Source: Limosilactobacillus oris DSM 4864 (GTDB lineage Bacteria; Bacillota; Bacilli; Lactobacillales; Lactobacillaceae). From it: DNA of 64,000 nt. Below are positions 24,433-32,799 of the stretch, piece after piece (the first letter of the stretch is position 1; each line of letters begins with the position of its first letter). The notes under the pieces are model-generated. The model searched no databases and was not told the origin of the DNA. It was given only the letters and a program-made list of their open reading frames with translations. The DNA is taken from the NCBI RefSeq assembly GCF_001434465.1, contig NZ_AZGE01000007.1, positions 1 through 64,000 on the forward strand, read 5' to 3'. The translations under genes and the position numbers were made by a program.

Positions 24433-25338
24433 TTGGCAAAATCGAATAATGAAAATAGTAGACAAAACTTCGGGATGTGGCTAAAAAGCCATGCTAAACT
24501 TGGCATTATTAGCGGGATGGTCGTCCTTCTCGCTATCCTGCTAGCGGTGTGGGTTGCTCATCCGCGGGTCAGCGGAACCTATTACGGTTACATTGATGGT
24601 AAGAAAAATGTCAAAATCGTGATTGAAAAAGAGGGTAAGAACAAGAAATTAGGTTACCTTCAGTATGTTTCTACAACTGATACTGGCCGGGCGATCAAGC
24701 GGTTGACAAAGGCACTTGATAGGAACGATCAAGTCATCAGTGAGCTTGCTGATAAGGACAGTACGGCTTTGGAAGCGAAGAACTTAATGAACAGTAAGCT
24801 GTATAAGGATTACTTGACTGAGGCGAAAATCCCAATGCAAGCGGTGAAGCATAAGAGGAAATGGTATCTTCAGTACCAATCCACCCTCTTCAAGGAGGCG
24901 GGTTACTCGCAAAGTGACATTAAGGACTTCACTAAGGATCTTTATGGAAATGGCACTTACAGTAAGGAAAATGAACTGGCCCCCGGTTGGAGAAAAATGA
25001 CCGTCGGAACGGGTGAGAAGTACTTCCTCTTTTACCGGGGGAGCAAGGAGCCGAATAAACCGCAGGACTGGGCAGCTAAGACTGACCAAAAGAAACTTGC
25101 CAAGGAGTTGAATGAATCAGCGGATGTCTTAAATAAATTGGCTGATCTGCTGAACATGGTGGACAGCCTCAATGACATTGGGAAGCTCTTGGATACTATG
25201 GACGACGTGGACAATTCGGATAATCCGTTTGATGAAGGGGCGGCCACTGATGACAGCAGCACTGACTCGGCTGATTCGGGGCTGGATGACGTTAGCTTTA
25301 TTCCTTCACTTGCTCAGCAGCGCTTAGTCTTTAATTAA
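24433..25338 (+). CDS. Single-pass membrane protein of unknown function
   Basis: 301 residues. TTG at 24433 follows AGGAGGATAACGC. One N-terminal membrane anchor (about 21-42, GIISGMVVLLAILLAVWVA) is followed by an extracytoplasmic domain opening with VSGTYYGYIDGKKNVKIVIEKEG, like the start of other lactobacillar hypothetical surface proteins. A Leu/Asp-rich amphipathic segment is at about 215-255 and an acidic Ser/Thr/Asp linker follows. Base composition is more AT-rich and codon use plainer than in the flanking pnt and rpsD genes, which hints at an accessory gene. No family recognised. Confidence 0.75.
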   Translation: MAKSNNENSRQNFGMWLKSHAKLGIISGMVVLLAILLAVWVAHPRVSGTYYGYIDGKKNVKIVIEKEGKNKKLGYLQYVSTTDTGRAIKRLTKALDRNDQVISELADKDSTALEAKNLMNSKLYKDYLTEAKIPMQAVKHKRKWYLQYQSTLFKEAGYSQSDIKDFTKDLYGNGTYSKENELAPGWRKMTVGTGEKYFLFYRGSKEPNKPQDWAAKTDQKKLAKELNESADVLNKLADLLNMVDSLNDIGKLLDTMDDVDNSDNPFDEGAATDDSSTDSADSGLDDVSFIPSLAQQRLVFN

Positions 25339-25349
25339 ATAGTAAATGA

Positions 25350-25388
25350 AAAAAGGAAACCACGATTGTTCGTAGGTTTCCTTTTTAT
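25350..25388 (+). terminator. Terminator of the orphan membrane protein gene
   Basis: AAAAAGGAAACC (25350-25361) pairs perfectly with GGTTTCCTTTTT (25375-25386). Confidence 0.8.
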
Positions 25389-25398
25389 GAAACAATAT

Positions 25399-25430
25399 AA
25401 AAAACCGCCTGCAAATCGCAGACGGTTTTT
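25399..25430 (-). terminator. rpsD terminator
   Basis: AAAAACCGCCTGC and GCAGACGGTTTTT form the stem with one mismatch; on the minus strand the tail is a T-run. It is back to back with the plus-strand terminator. Confidence 0.8.
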
Positions 25431-25450
25431 GTTTGAACAAGTAATCTTGA

Positions 25451-26056
25451 TTACTTGTTGTAGAATTCAACGATCAGAGCTTCGTCGATGTCAGCGTCCA
25501 TGTCTTCACGGGCAGGAATGCGGTTCAGCTTACCTTCCAGCTTGTCGGCATCAAAGTCAACGTATGAAGGACGGGAAACAACGGCATCAACAGCGTTCTT
25601 GATGATGTCCAGGTTCTTGGACTTTTCGCGAACACCGATAACCTGGTTAACATCAACTTCGTATGAAGGGATGTCAACGCGCTTGCCATCAACGGTAATG
25701 TGACCGTGGTTAACCAGTTGACGAGCTTGACGACGGGTAGTAGCCAAACCGAGACGGTAAACCATGTTGTCCAGACGGCGTTCCAGCAATGCCATGAAGT
25801 TAGCACCGTGGGTACCTTCCTTGATCTTGCCGGCACGAACGAAGAGGTTAGCGAATTGCCGTTCAGTCATGCCGTACATGAAACGCAGCTTTTGCTTTTC
25901 CCGCAGTTGCGTACCATATTCGGAAAGTTTACCGTGGCGGTCACGACCGTGGTCACCAGGAGCGTATGGACGACGTGCTAATTCCTTACCAGTACCAGAA
26001 AGTGAAACGCCAAGACGACGTGATACACGCCAGCTTGGACCAGTATAACGAGACAT
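25451..26056 (-). CDS. rpsD: 30S ribosomal protein S4
   Basis: 201 residues, standard length for bacilli. N-terminal [19 protein letters not shown] and the S4 RNA-binding domain ([34 protein letters not shown]) are conserved. It nucleates 30S assembly and represses its own mRNA through the leader. AGGAGG is just before ATG. Located apart from the ribosomal protein cluster next to ezrA, as in other Firmicutes. Confidence 0.98.
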   Translation of the reverse strand: MSRYTGPSWRVSRRLGVSLSGTGKELARRPYAPGDHGRDRHGKLSEYGTQLREKQKLRFMYGMTERQFANLFVRAGKIKEGTHGANFMALLERRLDNMVYRLGLATTRRQARQLVNHGHITVDGKRVDIPSYEVDVNQVIGVREKSKNLDIIKNAVDAVVSRPSYVDFDADKLEGKLNRIPAREDMDADIDEALIVEFYNK

Positions 26057-26089
26057 AAATGAATTCCTCCAATATTTTTTCTTGGAGTA

Positions 26090-26215
26090 AAATAATCCGA
26101 TTGTGAGCTTGACATTCGTGCAGGCTGATTTGAATTTTTCACCCTTGCAGCTGGGTTACTAAAAACACCTTGCGGCACCAGTCTGTTGACGAGCTTGCCC
26201 CTCACTGCTGCATTA
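26090..26215 (-). promoter_or_regulatory. Candidate S4 (rpsD) autoregulatory leader
   Basis: About 150 bases of untranslated leader precede rpsD. On the minus strand a 5' GTGAG (26205-26201) can pair with 3' CTCAC (26107-26103), and CAAGCTC occurs twice, allowing alternative pairings. Position and closing pairing fit the Firmicutes S4 leader. Confidence 0.5.
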
Positions 26216-26243
26216 TTTTACACAAGGTATAGAATACCATGAT

Positions 26244-26711
26244 TTACGCCGCCTCGTCAATGGCTTTCATAATAATCGCGGCCGCGGCGGTCATGCAGGC
26301 AACCAGCTGGTCGTCGAAGCGGTCCGGTACCGGAGCGTCAAGGTCTAGGACCCCATAAAGCTCGCCATTCGACTTGACAAGGGGGACGACCAACTCTGAC
26401 CTTGCTGCAGCGTCGCAGGAGATGTAGCCGGGGTATTGGCTGACGTCAGCGACCACCTGCGTTGTTTGAGTTTGGGCCGCTGTTCCACAAACCCCAGTTC
26501 CCATTTTGATGTGCATACAGGCGACCTGCCCTTGGAAGGGGCCGAGGACCAGTTTATTGTTTGCCTGGTCATAGAGGTAAAACCCGGCCCAGTTGAGCTG
26601 GCTCACAGATTGGTTGATCAGCGCGCTGGCGTTGGCGAGGATTGCCAGCGGGGAAGGTTCGCCCGCAAGGAGGCTTGTCAGCTGGTTAAGCAGTAATTGG
26701 TTATTCTTCAT
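26244..26711 (-). CDS. msrC: Free methionine-(R)-sulfoxide reductase (GAF domain)
   Basis: 155 residues, a single GAF domain of the YebR/fRMsr type. The three conserved cysteines appear in VACMHIKMGTGVCGTAA and YISCDAAARSELVVPL; the substrate loop and LDLDAPVPDRFD end are typical. It reduces free methionine-R-sulfoxide using thioredoxin. Gene order ezrA-fRMsr-rpsD is conserved in Firmicutes. Confidence 0.9.
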   Translation of the reverse strand: MKNNQLLLNQLTSLLAGEPSPLAILANASALINQSVSQLNWAGFYLYDQANNKLVLGPFQGQVACMHIKMGTGVCGTAAQTQTTQVVADVSQYPGYISCDAAARSELVVPLVKSNGELYGVLDLDAPVPDRFDDQLVACMTAAAAIIMKAIDEAA

Positions 26712-26764
26712 GGTGAATTCACCCTTCTTTCTTTCAGATAAGCACCGGCAAGCAGGCGGTACTA

Positions 26765-26773
26765 TGGTATAAT
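26765..26773 (+). promoter_or_regulatory. Extended -10 promoter of ezrA
   Basis: TGGTATAAT, a perfect extended -10, 60 bases before the ezrA start. Confidence 0.6.
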
Positions 26774-26832
26774 TTTACCTAGAATATACCACTGGCAGCG
26801 ATTGTCAACTGGTTGAATAATTAGGTGGGGTA

Positions 26833-28527
26833 ATGATGTTTCAAATTTTAATTGCAATTTTAGTGATTGTTTTGTTACTGCTGTTAGGAATCGTGTGGTT
26901 CCAACGACGGGCAATTCAGCAAATTAGTGAATTACAGGCGGTCAGTGCGCATCTTAGTAAGCAACCACTGGCGGCTAACCTGAAGAAGGCGCAGCAAATG
27001 CAGCTGGTGGGGGATGCCCGCGACCAGCTAGCAAAGTTGCAAAAGGAATACGATCAATTGGCCCCCGCCATTAAGCGGCTGAACAAGCAGGGTGAGGACC
27101 TCCAGGCAGCCGTTAAGACTAGCCAGTTACTAACGATTAATTCGGCGATTAGCGACTACCGTGAGGCAATCGAAAAGGCCAGTAAGCAGGCTGACCGCTT
27201 GCAAAAGCAGTTGCGGACCCTCCATCAACAAGAAGAAAACCACCACGAAGCCGTTGACCAGCTGAAGCAGCGTTACCAGCAGTACCACCAACAGCTCGAT
27301 GACAAGAGTTTTGAGTACGGCGAGACGACTGACCAGTTGAATGACCGCTTAGCTGACTTAGAAGACCGCTATGCTAAATTTACTGACCTGACGACCAAGG
27401 GCGATTTGGAAGCCGCCCAGGAAATCCTGACCGACCTCCAGGCTGATAACCAGGAATTTGACGACTTGCTCAAAAAGGTTCCCCAACTTTACAAACCGCT
27501 GGTGGCTGAATTTCCGGATCAGCTGGCGGAACTGCGGAGTGGTTACGAAACCTTGACCAAGCAGCATTATCACTTTACGGAGAAAAAGCTGGGACAAAAA
27601 ATTGACCAGTTGCAGGCAAAATTGACGCAAACCGTTAAGCAGCTGAATGACCTTCAGGTGGATGTGGTCGAGCAGTCTAACCAGGACCTTTCTACCGAAA
27701 TCGACCACTTGTATGACGTAATGCAAAAGGAATTGGATGCCAAGCCAGAAGCCCAGCACTTAATGAAGGTGATGGGTGAATTCATTAATCACGCCCGCCG
27801 GCAGAATGATGAGCTGACAAAGGAACTAAAGCGGCTCAACCTTAGCTACACTTTCAATAATAATGAAATTGAGGCTGCCCGCCGGCTTGATGAACGGATC
27901 AAGGCGATCGACAAGGACTACCAGCGTGATGCCCAGGCCATCAAGGACGATCAAGCCCTGTATAGTCAGATCCTCGCAAGCCAAAAGGCGAACCAGCAGG
28001 AGCTGACTGCGGTCGAGGAAAAGCAGCGGGAAATCAACGATGAGGTTGCTAAACTCCAAACTGATGAACAACGGGCCAAGAAAATGCTCCAACGGTACTC
28101 GGTCGATATTCGAACCATTAAGCGTCAAGTGGAGCAACTTAACCTGCCAGGGCTGTCAACTGATTACCTTGATTACTTCAAGGGAGTTAGTGACGAGATA
28201 AAGAAACTAGCCGCGGCCTTAGGGCAATACAAGGTCGATATGGACGACGTCACCAAACAGCTGATTATGGTAGAAGCTGATTTGGAGACCCTGCATACTA
28301 AGACAAACGACCTGCGGGACAGTGTCGAGCTCACGGAACGACTGCTGCAATACGCCAACCGTTTCCCGAATGATGAAACGGTTGAAAAGGCTGCCCAGGA
28401 GGCGCGCCAGTTGTTTAGTGAATACGAATACGCAAAGAGTCTGGAAAAGATTGGGACAGCCCTGGAAGAAGTGGAACCCGGTTCCTTCAAACGACTCGAA
28501 GACAGTTATTACAACGAAAACCATTAA
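26833..28527 (+). CDS. ezrA: Septation ring formation regulator EzrA
   Basis: 564 residues. One N-terminal transmembrane helix (about 3-22, FQILIAILVIVLLLLLGIVWF) is followed by five coiled-coil/spectrin-like blocks to the end, the EzrA plan. It binds FtsZ and limits Z-ring formation at the membrane. The start is ATGATG at 26833 or 26836 after GGTGGGG. Flanked by rpsD as usual. Confidence 0.92.
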   Translation: MMFQILIAILVIVLLLLLGIVWFQRRAIQQISELQAVSAHLSKQPLAANLKKAQQMQLVGDARDQLAKLQKEYDQLAPAIKRLNKQGEDLQAAVKTSQLLTINSAISDYREAIEKASKQADRLQKQLRTLHQQEENHHEAVDQLKQRYQQYHQQLDDKSFEYGETTDQLNDRLADLEDRYAKFTDLTTKGDLEAAQEILTDLQADNQEFDDLLKKVPQLYKPLVAEFPDQLAELRSGYETLTKQHYHFTEKKLGQKIDQLQAKLTQTVKQLNDLQVDVVEQSNQDLSTEIDHLYDVMQKELDAKPEAQHLMKVMGEFINHARRQNDELTKELKRLNLSYTFNNNEIEAARRLDERIKAIDKDYQRDAQAIKDDQALYSQILASQKANQQELTAVEEKQREINDEVAKLQTDEQRAKKMLQRYSVDIRTIKRQVEQLNLPGLSTDYLDYFKGVSDEIKKLAAALGQYKVDMDDVTKQLIMVEADLETLHTKTNDLRDSVELTERLLQYANRFPNDETVEKAAQEARQLFSEYEYAKSLEKIGTALEEVEPGSFKRLEDSYYNENH

Positions 28528-28548
28528 AATTAGAATCAGTTGGCTTTT

Positions 28549-28597
28549 ACCGGCTCGTAGTATCCCCAATCAGGGTGCTGCGGGCCGGTTGTGTTTT
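28549..28597 (+). terminator. ezrA terminator
   Basis: ACCGGC(TCGTAG) from 28549 pairs with (CTGCGG)GCCGGT to 28589, two G-T mismatches, followed by TGTGTTTTT. Confidence 0.7.
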
Positions 28598-28729
28598 TAA
28601 CAGCAAGCAAAAAAGTTTAAATTTCACAAATTATTTTATTTGTAATTTAAATCAGGAAAATGGCGGTCACAATTAATAAAACGATTTACCTAAAACTTTG
28701 TGAATTTATGCGTTTGGCTATCTTTAGGC

Positions 28730-28785
28730 TTGTAAAACGTTTTAATAAGCGTTATTATACAAAAGTCATCTTGAAAACGTTTTTA
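28730..28785 (+). promoter_or_regulatory. Ribose operon promoter with cre/LacI-type sites
   Basis: TTGTAA (28730-28735), 17-bp spacer, TATTAT (28753-28758). The spacer opens with a palindromic AAAACGTTTT. A 13-of-14 cre match TGAAAACGTTTTTA lies at 28772-28785. This suggests catabolite repression and possibly an unlinked LacI-family ribose repressor. Confidence 0.6.
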
Positions 28786-28828
28786 TGAAACGTTAGATTA
28801 TTTTTTGTTTGAAATGGAGGACTAAAAG

Positions 28829-29752
28829 ATGGTTAACCATGTCGTGGTTCTGGGCAGTATCAATGTGGATACTACCTATCACGTGAACCGTTTCCCGCAG
28901 CCCGGTGAAACAATCGCTGCGCAGAGTAAGAGTTCAGCTCCCGGTGGCAAAGGGGCTAATCAAGCCGTAGCTGCCGCCCGTTCTGGTGCGCAAACTGCAT
29001 TCGTCGGGGCCGTGGGTTCCGATAACGAAGGCCAGTACATGCTGGAAGCGCTGAAAGAAAATGATATTGATACTAGTCACATCAACATCGACAAGTATCA
29101 TGGAACGGGGAGCGCGGCCATTACCCTGGACGCCAATGGTCAAAATGACATCATGGTTTATGGTGGTGCCAACCAGGCGATGCAGCCGGGTGAATTTGGC
29201 GACTTGTCTGAGCTGCTTACCCACACGGACTTCCTGATTGCCCAGTTTGAAACACCGCAGGCAGTGGCCCTGGATTTGTTCAAGCAGGCAAAGGAACAGG
29301 GGGTCACCACGGTTTTGAACCCTGCACCAGCTCACGAAATTATGCCGGAACTGCTTCAGTACACGGACGTGATTGCACCGAATGAAACCGAATGTGCATT
29401 GCTGACGGGGATTGAACTCACGGATGAAGATTCAATGCTCAAGAGTGCGGACTACTTCCGTGAACGCGGGGTTAAGCACCTGCTGATTACCTTGGGTGAC
29501 CGGGGCGTCTTTTACTCCACTCCAGACGACCATGGGCTGGTTCCCGCCTTCAAGGTCAAGGCGGTTGACACGACCGCTGCCGGTGACACTTTCATTGGTG
29601 CCCTGTGTTCCCAACTGGAAAAGGACTTGGCCAACGTGGAGGATTCACTCCGCTACGCACAACGAGCTTCTAGCCTGACCGTGCAACGGATGGGTGCGAT
29701 GCCGTCAATCCCAACCGGTGAAGACGTTAAAGCAGCATTGAAGCAAGAATAG
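28829..29752 (+). CDS. rbsK: Ribokinase
   Basis: 307 residues, PfkB family. It phosphorylates D-ribose to ribose-5-phosphate. [36 protein letters not shown], the NPAPAHE and APNETE segments and the catalytic [13 protein letters not shown] anion hole/base (Asp) are all present. AAATGGAGG precedes ATG. First gene of rbsK-rbsD-permease, 10 bases before rbsD. Confidence 0.95.
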   Translation: MVNHVVVLGSINVDTTYHVNRFPQPGETIAAQSKSSAPGGKGANQAVAAARSGAQTAFVGAVGSDNEGQYMLEALKENDIDTSHINIDKYHGTGSAAITLDANGQNDIMVYGGANQAMQPGEFGDLSELLTHTDFLIAQFETPQAVALDLFKQAKEQGVTTVLNPAPAHEIMPELLQYTDVIAPNETECALLTGIELTDEDSMLKSADYFRERGVKHLLITLGDRGVFYSTPDDHGLVPAFKVKAVDTTAAGDTFIGALCSQLEKDLANVEDSLRYAQRASSLTVQRMGAMPSIPTGEDVKAALKQE

Positions 29753-29762
29753 GAGAATAGTA

Positions 29763-30158
29763 ATGAAGAAAACTGGTATTTTAAATTCAGAAGTTGCCTC
29801 CGTAGTTGCTGGCATGGGCCACATGGACTGGCTGTCAATCGGTGACGCCGGAATGCCGGTGCCGGCCGACACCAAGAAGATTGACCTCTGTGTCGACAAG
29901 GAACTGCCGAGTTTCATGGATGTTTTGCAAAACGTCCTCAAGGAGCTCAAGGTTCAAAAAATCTACCTGGCAGACGAGATTAAGGACCAAAATCCCCAGC
30001 AGCTGGAAAACATCAAAGCTGCTTTACCGGACGTGGAAATTGCCTTTATGCCCCACAGCGATTTGAAGAAGAGCCTTTCTAAGACCCACGCCTTTATTCG
30101 GACTGGGGAAATGACTCCGTACTCCAACATCATCCTCGAATCAGGCGTTACATTCTAA
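29763..30158 (+). CDS. rbsD: D-ribose pyranase
   Basis: 131 residues. It interconverts beta-pyranose and beta-furanose forms of ribose, supplying the furanose to RbsK. The catalytic H20 is in [21 protein letters not shown]; the C-terminal [16 protein letters not shown] is the family signature. Cotranscribed with rbsK. Confidence 0.96.
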   Translation: MKKTGILNSEVASVVAGMGHMDWLSIGDAGMPVPADTKKIDLCVDKELPSFMDVLQNVLKELKVQKIYLADEIKDQNPQQLENIKAALPDVEIAFMPHSDLKKSLSKTHAFIRTGEMTPYSNIILESGVTF

Positions 30159-30175
30159 ACAAGGAGAGTTAGAAA

Positions 30176-31537
30176 ATGGATAAGGAAAGAAAACAGAGCT
30201 GGATTCAGCTTCCTGACGGTTACTTAAACCGGACCCCAATCTTCCAATTTGTAATTTTATGTTTAATTTTTCCACTTTGGGGTGCCGCAGCGAGTCTAAA
30301 CGATATTTTAATTACGCAGTTTAAAACCGTCTTTACTTTGAACGATACCGCGACCGCCTTCGTGCAGAGTGCCTTTTATGGTGGTTACTTCCTGATGGCC
30401 ATCCCAGCATCGATTTTGATTAAGAAGACCTCCTACAAGCTCTCAATCTTAGTCGGGTTGCTCTTCTACATTATCGGGTGTGGGATGTTCTTCCCGGCTT
30501 CCCACGTTGCGACCTACAGTATGTTCCTGGCGGCCATCTTTGCCATCGCCATCGGTTTGAGTTTCCTGGAAACCTCCTGTGATACCTACGCTACGATGTT
30601 CGGTCCAAAGGCCCAGGCCAACATGCGGTTGAACATTGCCAACGTCCTGATTCCACTGGGGGACATCACGGGGATCGTCCTCGGGAAGTACCTGATCTTT
30701 GGTGAGGGTGGTAACATTGCGGACAAGGTCAAGGGAATGAGCGCGGCTGAGGCCGAAGCATTCAACCAGCACATGCTCCAGTTGACCTTGCGGCCGTACA
30801 AGTACATTTTGATTGTCCTGATCATTATCTTCATAGTCCTGGCAGTGACGAAGATGCCACGGGCCAAGGCACTGGCTACCGGTGCCAATGGTGAAGCTGG
30901 TGCAGAGGCTCAGGAAGACCAGCCAAGTATTCGGGAGTCATTCCACTACCTGTCACACAACAAGCGTTACATGAAGGGGGTACTCTGCCAATTCATCTAC
31001 GCCGGAATGCAGACGACAGTATGGTCATTCACTATCCGGCTGGCCCTGCGGATTGACAGTCACATTTCCGATGCTGACGCTTCGACCTTCATGATTTACA
31101 GTTACGTTGCCTGGTTCTTCGGTAAGCTGGTTGCTAACTGGTTCTTGAAGCGTTACTCCATCACTAAGGTTCTGACCTGGTTCTCACTGCTCGGGACGGT
31201 TTCTCTGGTAATTACCTTTACCGTGCCAAACATGACGGCGGTTGTGGCGGCAATTGCCACAAGTTTCTTCTTTGGCCCAGAATGGCCAACGATTTACGCC
31301 CACACTTTGGACCAAATTCACGAAAAGAAGCACACTGCCATGGGTGGGGCCTTCATCGTGATGTCCTTGATCGGTGGTGCCATCGTGCCAACTATCCAGG
31401 GACGGGTTTCCGACCTTTCTGGTTCGATGCAGCTGTCATTCATCGTGCCAGCAATCTGCTTTGCACTGATTACCCTCTACTTCTGGACGGAACACCGCTA
31501 CGAATTAGCGCATCCGGACGAAGTTGAAGAACACTAA
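30176..31537 (+). CDS. FucP-type MFS permease, probable ribose transporter
   Basis: 453 residues, about 12 membrane segments. The pattern LWGAAASLNDILITQFKTVFTL, QSAFYGGYFLMAIPASIL and FLETSCDTYATMFGP is that of the fucose:H+ symporter family (FHS). There is a cytoplasmic loop at about 235-260 and a C-terminal GPEWPTIYAHTLDQIH. It follows rbsD by 17 bases, so the substrate is probably D-ribose, replacing the RbsABC importer or RbsU permease; that is inferred from context. Confidence 0.85.
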   Translation: MDKERKQSWIQLPDGYLNRTPIFQFVILCLIFPLWGAAASLNDILITQFKTVFTLNDTATAFVQSAFYGGYFLMAIPASILIKKTSYKLSILVGLLFYIIGCGMFFPASHVATYSMFLAAIFAIAIGLSFLETSCDTYATMFGPKAQANMRLNIANVLIPLGDITGIVLGKYLIFGEGGNIADKVKGMSAAEAEAFNQHMLQLTLRPYKYILIVLIIIFIVLAVTKMPRAKALATGANGEAGAEAQEDQPSIRESFHYLSHNKRYMKGVLCQFIYAGMQTTVWSFTIRLALRIDSHISDADASTFMIYSYVAWFFGKLVANWFLKRYSITKVLTWFSLLGTVSLVITFTVPNMTAVVAAIATSFFFGPEWPTIYAHTLDQIHEKKHTAMGGAFIVMSLIGGAIVPTIQGRVSDLSGSMQLSFIVPAICFALITLYFWTEHRYELAHPDEVEEH

Positions 31538-31550
31538 TTAATTTTCAGTT

Positions 31551-31590
31551 AAAAAGCCACCTGCTTGAACGGAAGCGGGTGGCTTTTACT
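31551..31590 (+). terminator. Ribose operon terminator
   Basis: AAAAGCCACCTGCTT pairs with AAGCGGGTGGCTTTT around loop GAACGG, followed by ACTTTTT. It is also T-rich on the minus strand. Confidence 0.8.
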
Positions 31591-31608
31591 TTTTAATGAA
31601 GAAAAATG

Positions 31609-31944
31609 CTAGAAGAAGACGATAATTACGATCATTGCAATGACCAGGGCAATCGTCACTCCGGTGGTCCGCAGGGGGTTACCAAACGTCTCCCGTTTGA
31701 GGCGGAAGGTGTTCTCAAGGTAAATGTAGACGATAATTAGGTAGAGCAGCCAGAGAATGTTGGGGATGAGGACAACCGGATAATTAGTAATCAGCTTGAT
31801 AACTGAGAGGGTTAGCAGGATGAAGTAGGCAATCCGTGCAATGCCGAGCCAGTCGGCAACGTGCTTTTCCTTTTTGGAGTGGTTTCCTCCGATGGTGGCG
31901 ATAATTAGGATCACGACCATCACTTCAGCAATTGGTTTTATCAT
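31609..31944 (-). CDS. Small membrane protein of unknown function
   Basis: 111 residues with four hydrophobic segments (about 4-19, 37-52, 58-74, 92-110). GAAAGGAATT precedes ATG. No family recognised; it is convergent with the ribose operon. Confidence 0.65.
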   Translation of the reverse strand: MIKPIAEVMVVILIIATIGGNHSKKEKHVADWLGIARIAYFILLTLSVIKLITNYPVVLIPNILWLLYLIIVYIYLENTFRLKRETFGNPLRTTGVTIALVIAMIVIIVFF

Positions 31945-32082
31945 AACAGTAATTCCTTTCTACGATGATTTTACCATTAATGCTGGACGGTGACCAACCG
32001 GTCGTTAGACTTGAAAAAGGATTAAAAAAAGTGTAAAGTGTTTCCTGTTATCCCATTGGAAATTATTAGCGAGGTGAAAACT

Positions 32083-32394
32083 ATGGCTGATTTTGAAATC
32101 GGTGATGTTGTCGGCTGCAAGAAGTTTGGGCCGATGGATCACGACTTCCAGGGAGTAGTGGAGAAAGTTTATAACAATTCGATCATGGTTTCAATTAATG
32201 ACTTTGATCCAGCTGATAAGAGCGGTGTCAATGAATTGAACGGCCGGGCAGTGATTCGGCAAGACGAAGCTAAGATGATCAAAGCAGTTCCCCGGGAAGA
32301 CAAAGATACTGACGACGAGGAAGAAAGCAAGGATACCAAGAAAAAGCCAGCTAAGCGGAAAAAAACCACAAAAAAGGCTGACAAGAAAGATTAA
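32083..32394 (+). CDS. DUF2187-like KOW/SH3 domain protein with lysine-rich tail
   Basis: 103 residues from the ATG at 32083, which follows GAGGTG; an upstream in-frame GTG has no ribosome binding site. Residues 1-65 (FEIGDVVGCKK, GVVEKVYNNSIMVSI) resemble the small DUF2187 domain. Residues 66-103 are an acidic patch followed by a K-rich tail (KKKPAKRKKTTKKADKK), suggesting nucleic acid or ribosome association. Confidence 0.75.
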   Translation: MADFEIGDVVGCKKFGPMDHDFQGVVEKVYNNSIMVSINDFDPADKSGVNELNGRAVIRQDEAKMIKAVPREDKDTDDEEESKDTKKKPAKRKKTTKKADKKD

Positions 32395-32435
32395 TTGGTG
32401 TATACTAACTTAGTATTAATGATTAAGTTAGTTAT

Positions 32436-32506
32436 GCGGGTATAGTTTAGTGGTAAAACTTAACCTTCCCAAGGTTGCGTCGCGAGTTCGATTCTCGTTA
32501 CCCGCT
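32436..32506 (+). tRNA. tRNA-Gly (anticodon CCC)
   Basis: A complete cloverleaf of 71 bases: acceptor GCGGGTA/TACCCGC, discriminator T, anticodon stem TAACC/GGTTG with loop TTCCCAA, and T-arm CGAGTTCGATTCTCG. CCA is not encoded. It reads GGG codons. Confidence 0.93.
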
Positions 32507-32514
32507 TAATTGAG

Positions 32515-32543
32515 AGCCAGGTGAATTTCACTTGGCTTTTTTG
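32515..32543 (+). terminator. tRNA-Gly terminator
   Basis: AGCCAGGTGA (32515-32524) pairs with TCACTTGGCT (32528-32537), followed by TTTTTTG. Confidence 0.8.
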
Positions 32544-32547
32544 TCGC

Positions 32548-32575
32548 TTGTATTTACACGAATCTTTGCTATAAT
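32548..32575 (+). promoter_or_regulatory. argS promoter
   Basis: TTGTAT (32548-32553), 16-bp spacer, perfect TATAAT (32570-32575). It is just before the T-box leader. Confidence 0.65.
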
Positions 32576-32584
32576 GAATGACTG

Positions 32585-32785
32585 TAAAAGCTGGCGTGAG
32601 TAGTAACGGATGACCACTATGCAGCGACCCCAAATTTGGTGTGAGTTGGGGGAGTGGTTCCAGTGAAGGCGTGCGCGTCAGGACAGCTAAATTAGTCTTT
32701 AAAGAGTGGAAGCCAATTCAATTAGAGTGGTACCGCGGGAAATCTCGTCTCTAGTATGTTTTTTCATACTGGGGACTTTTTATTT
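32585..32785 (+). promoter_or_regulatory. T-box riboswitch (arginine) upstream of argS
   Basis: Stem I shows AGUA on the 5' side, an AG-bulge-like AGCGACC, the distal loop GGTGTGAG (GGUGNNAG) and GAA on the 3' side. The conserved T-box sequence AGAGTGGTACCGCGG lies at 32724-32738. The terminator pairs GTCTCTAGTATG with CATACTGGGGAC (32747-32776) and ends in TTTTTATTT. Uncharged tRNA-Arg should stabilise the antiterminator. An Arg codon CGT (32670-32672) lies two bases after GAA; the register of the specifier is not certain. Confidence 0.9.
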
Positions 32786-32799
32786 GAGGAGGAAATCAA

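Noticed and set aside
32436-32785. T-box considered as a glycine sensor because of the nearby tRNA-Gly and a GGC triplet
   Set aside because: The downstream gene is argS, CGU/CGC is available in the loop, and tRNA-Gly has its own terminator; kept only as a register question.
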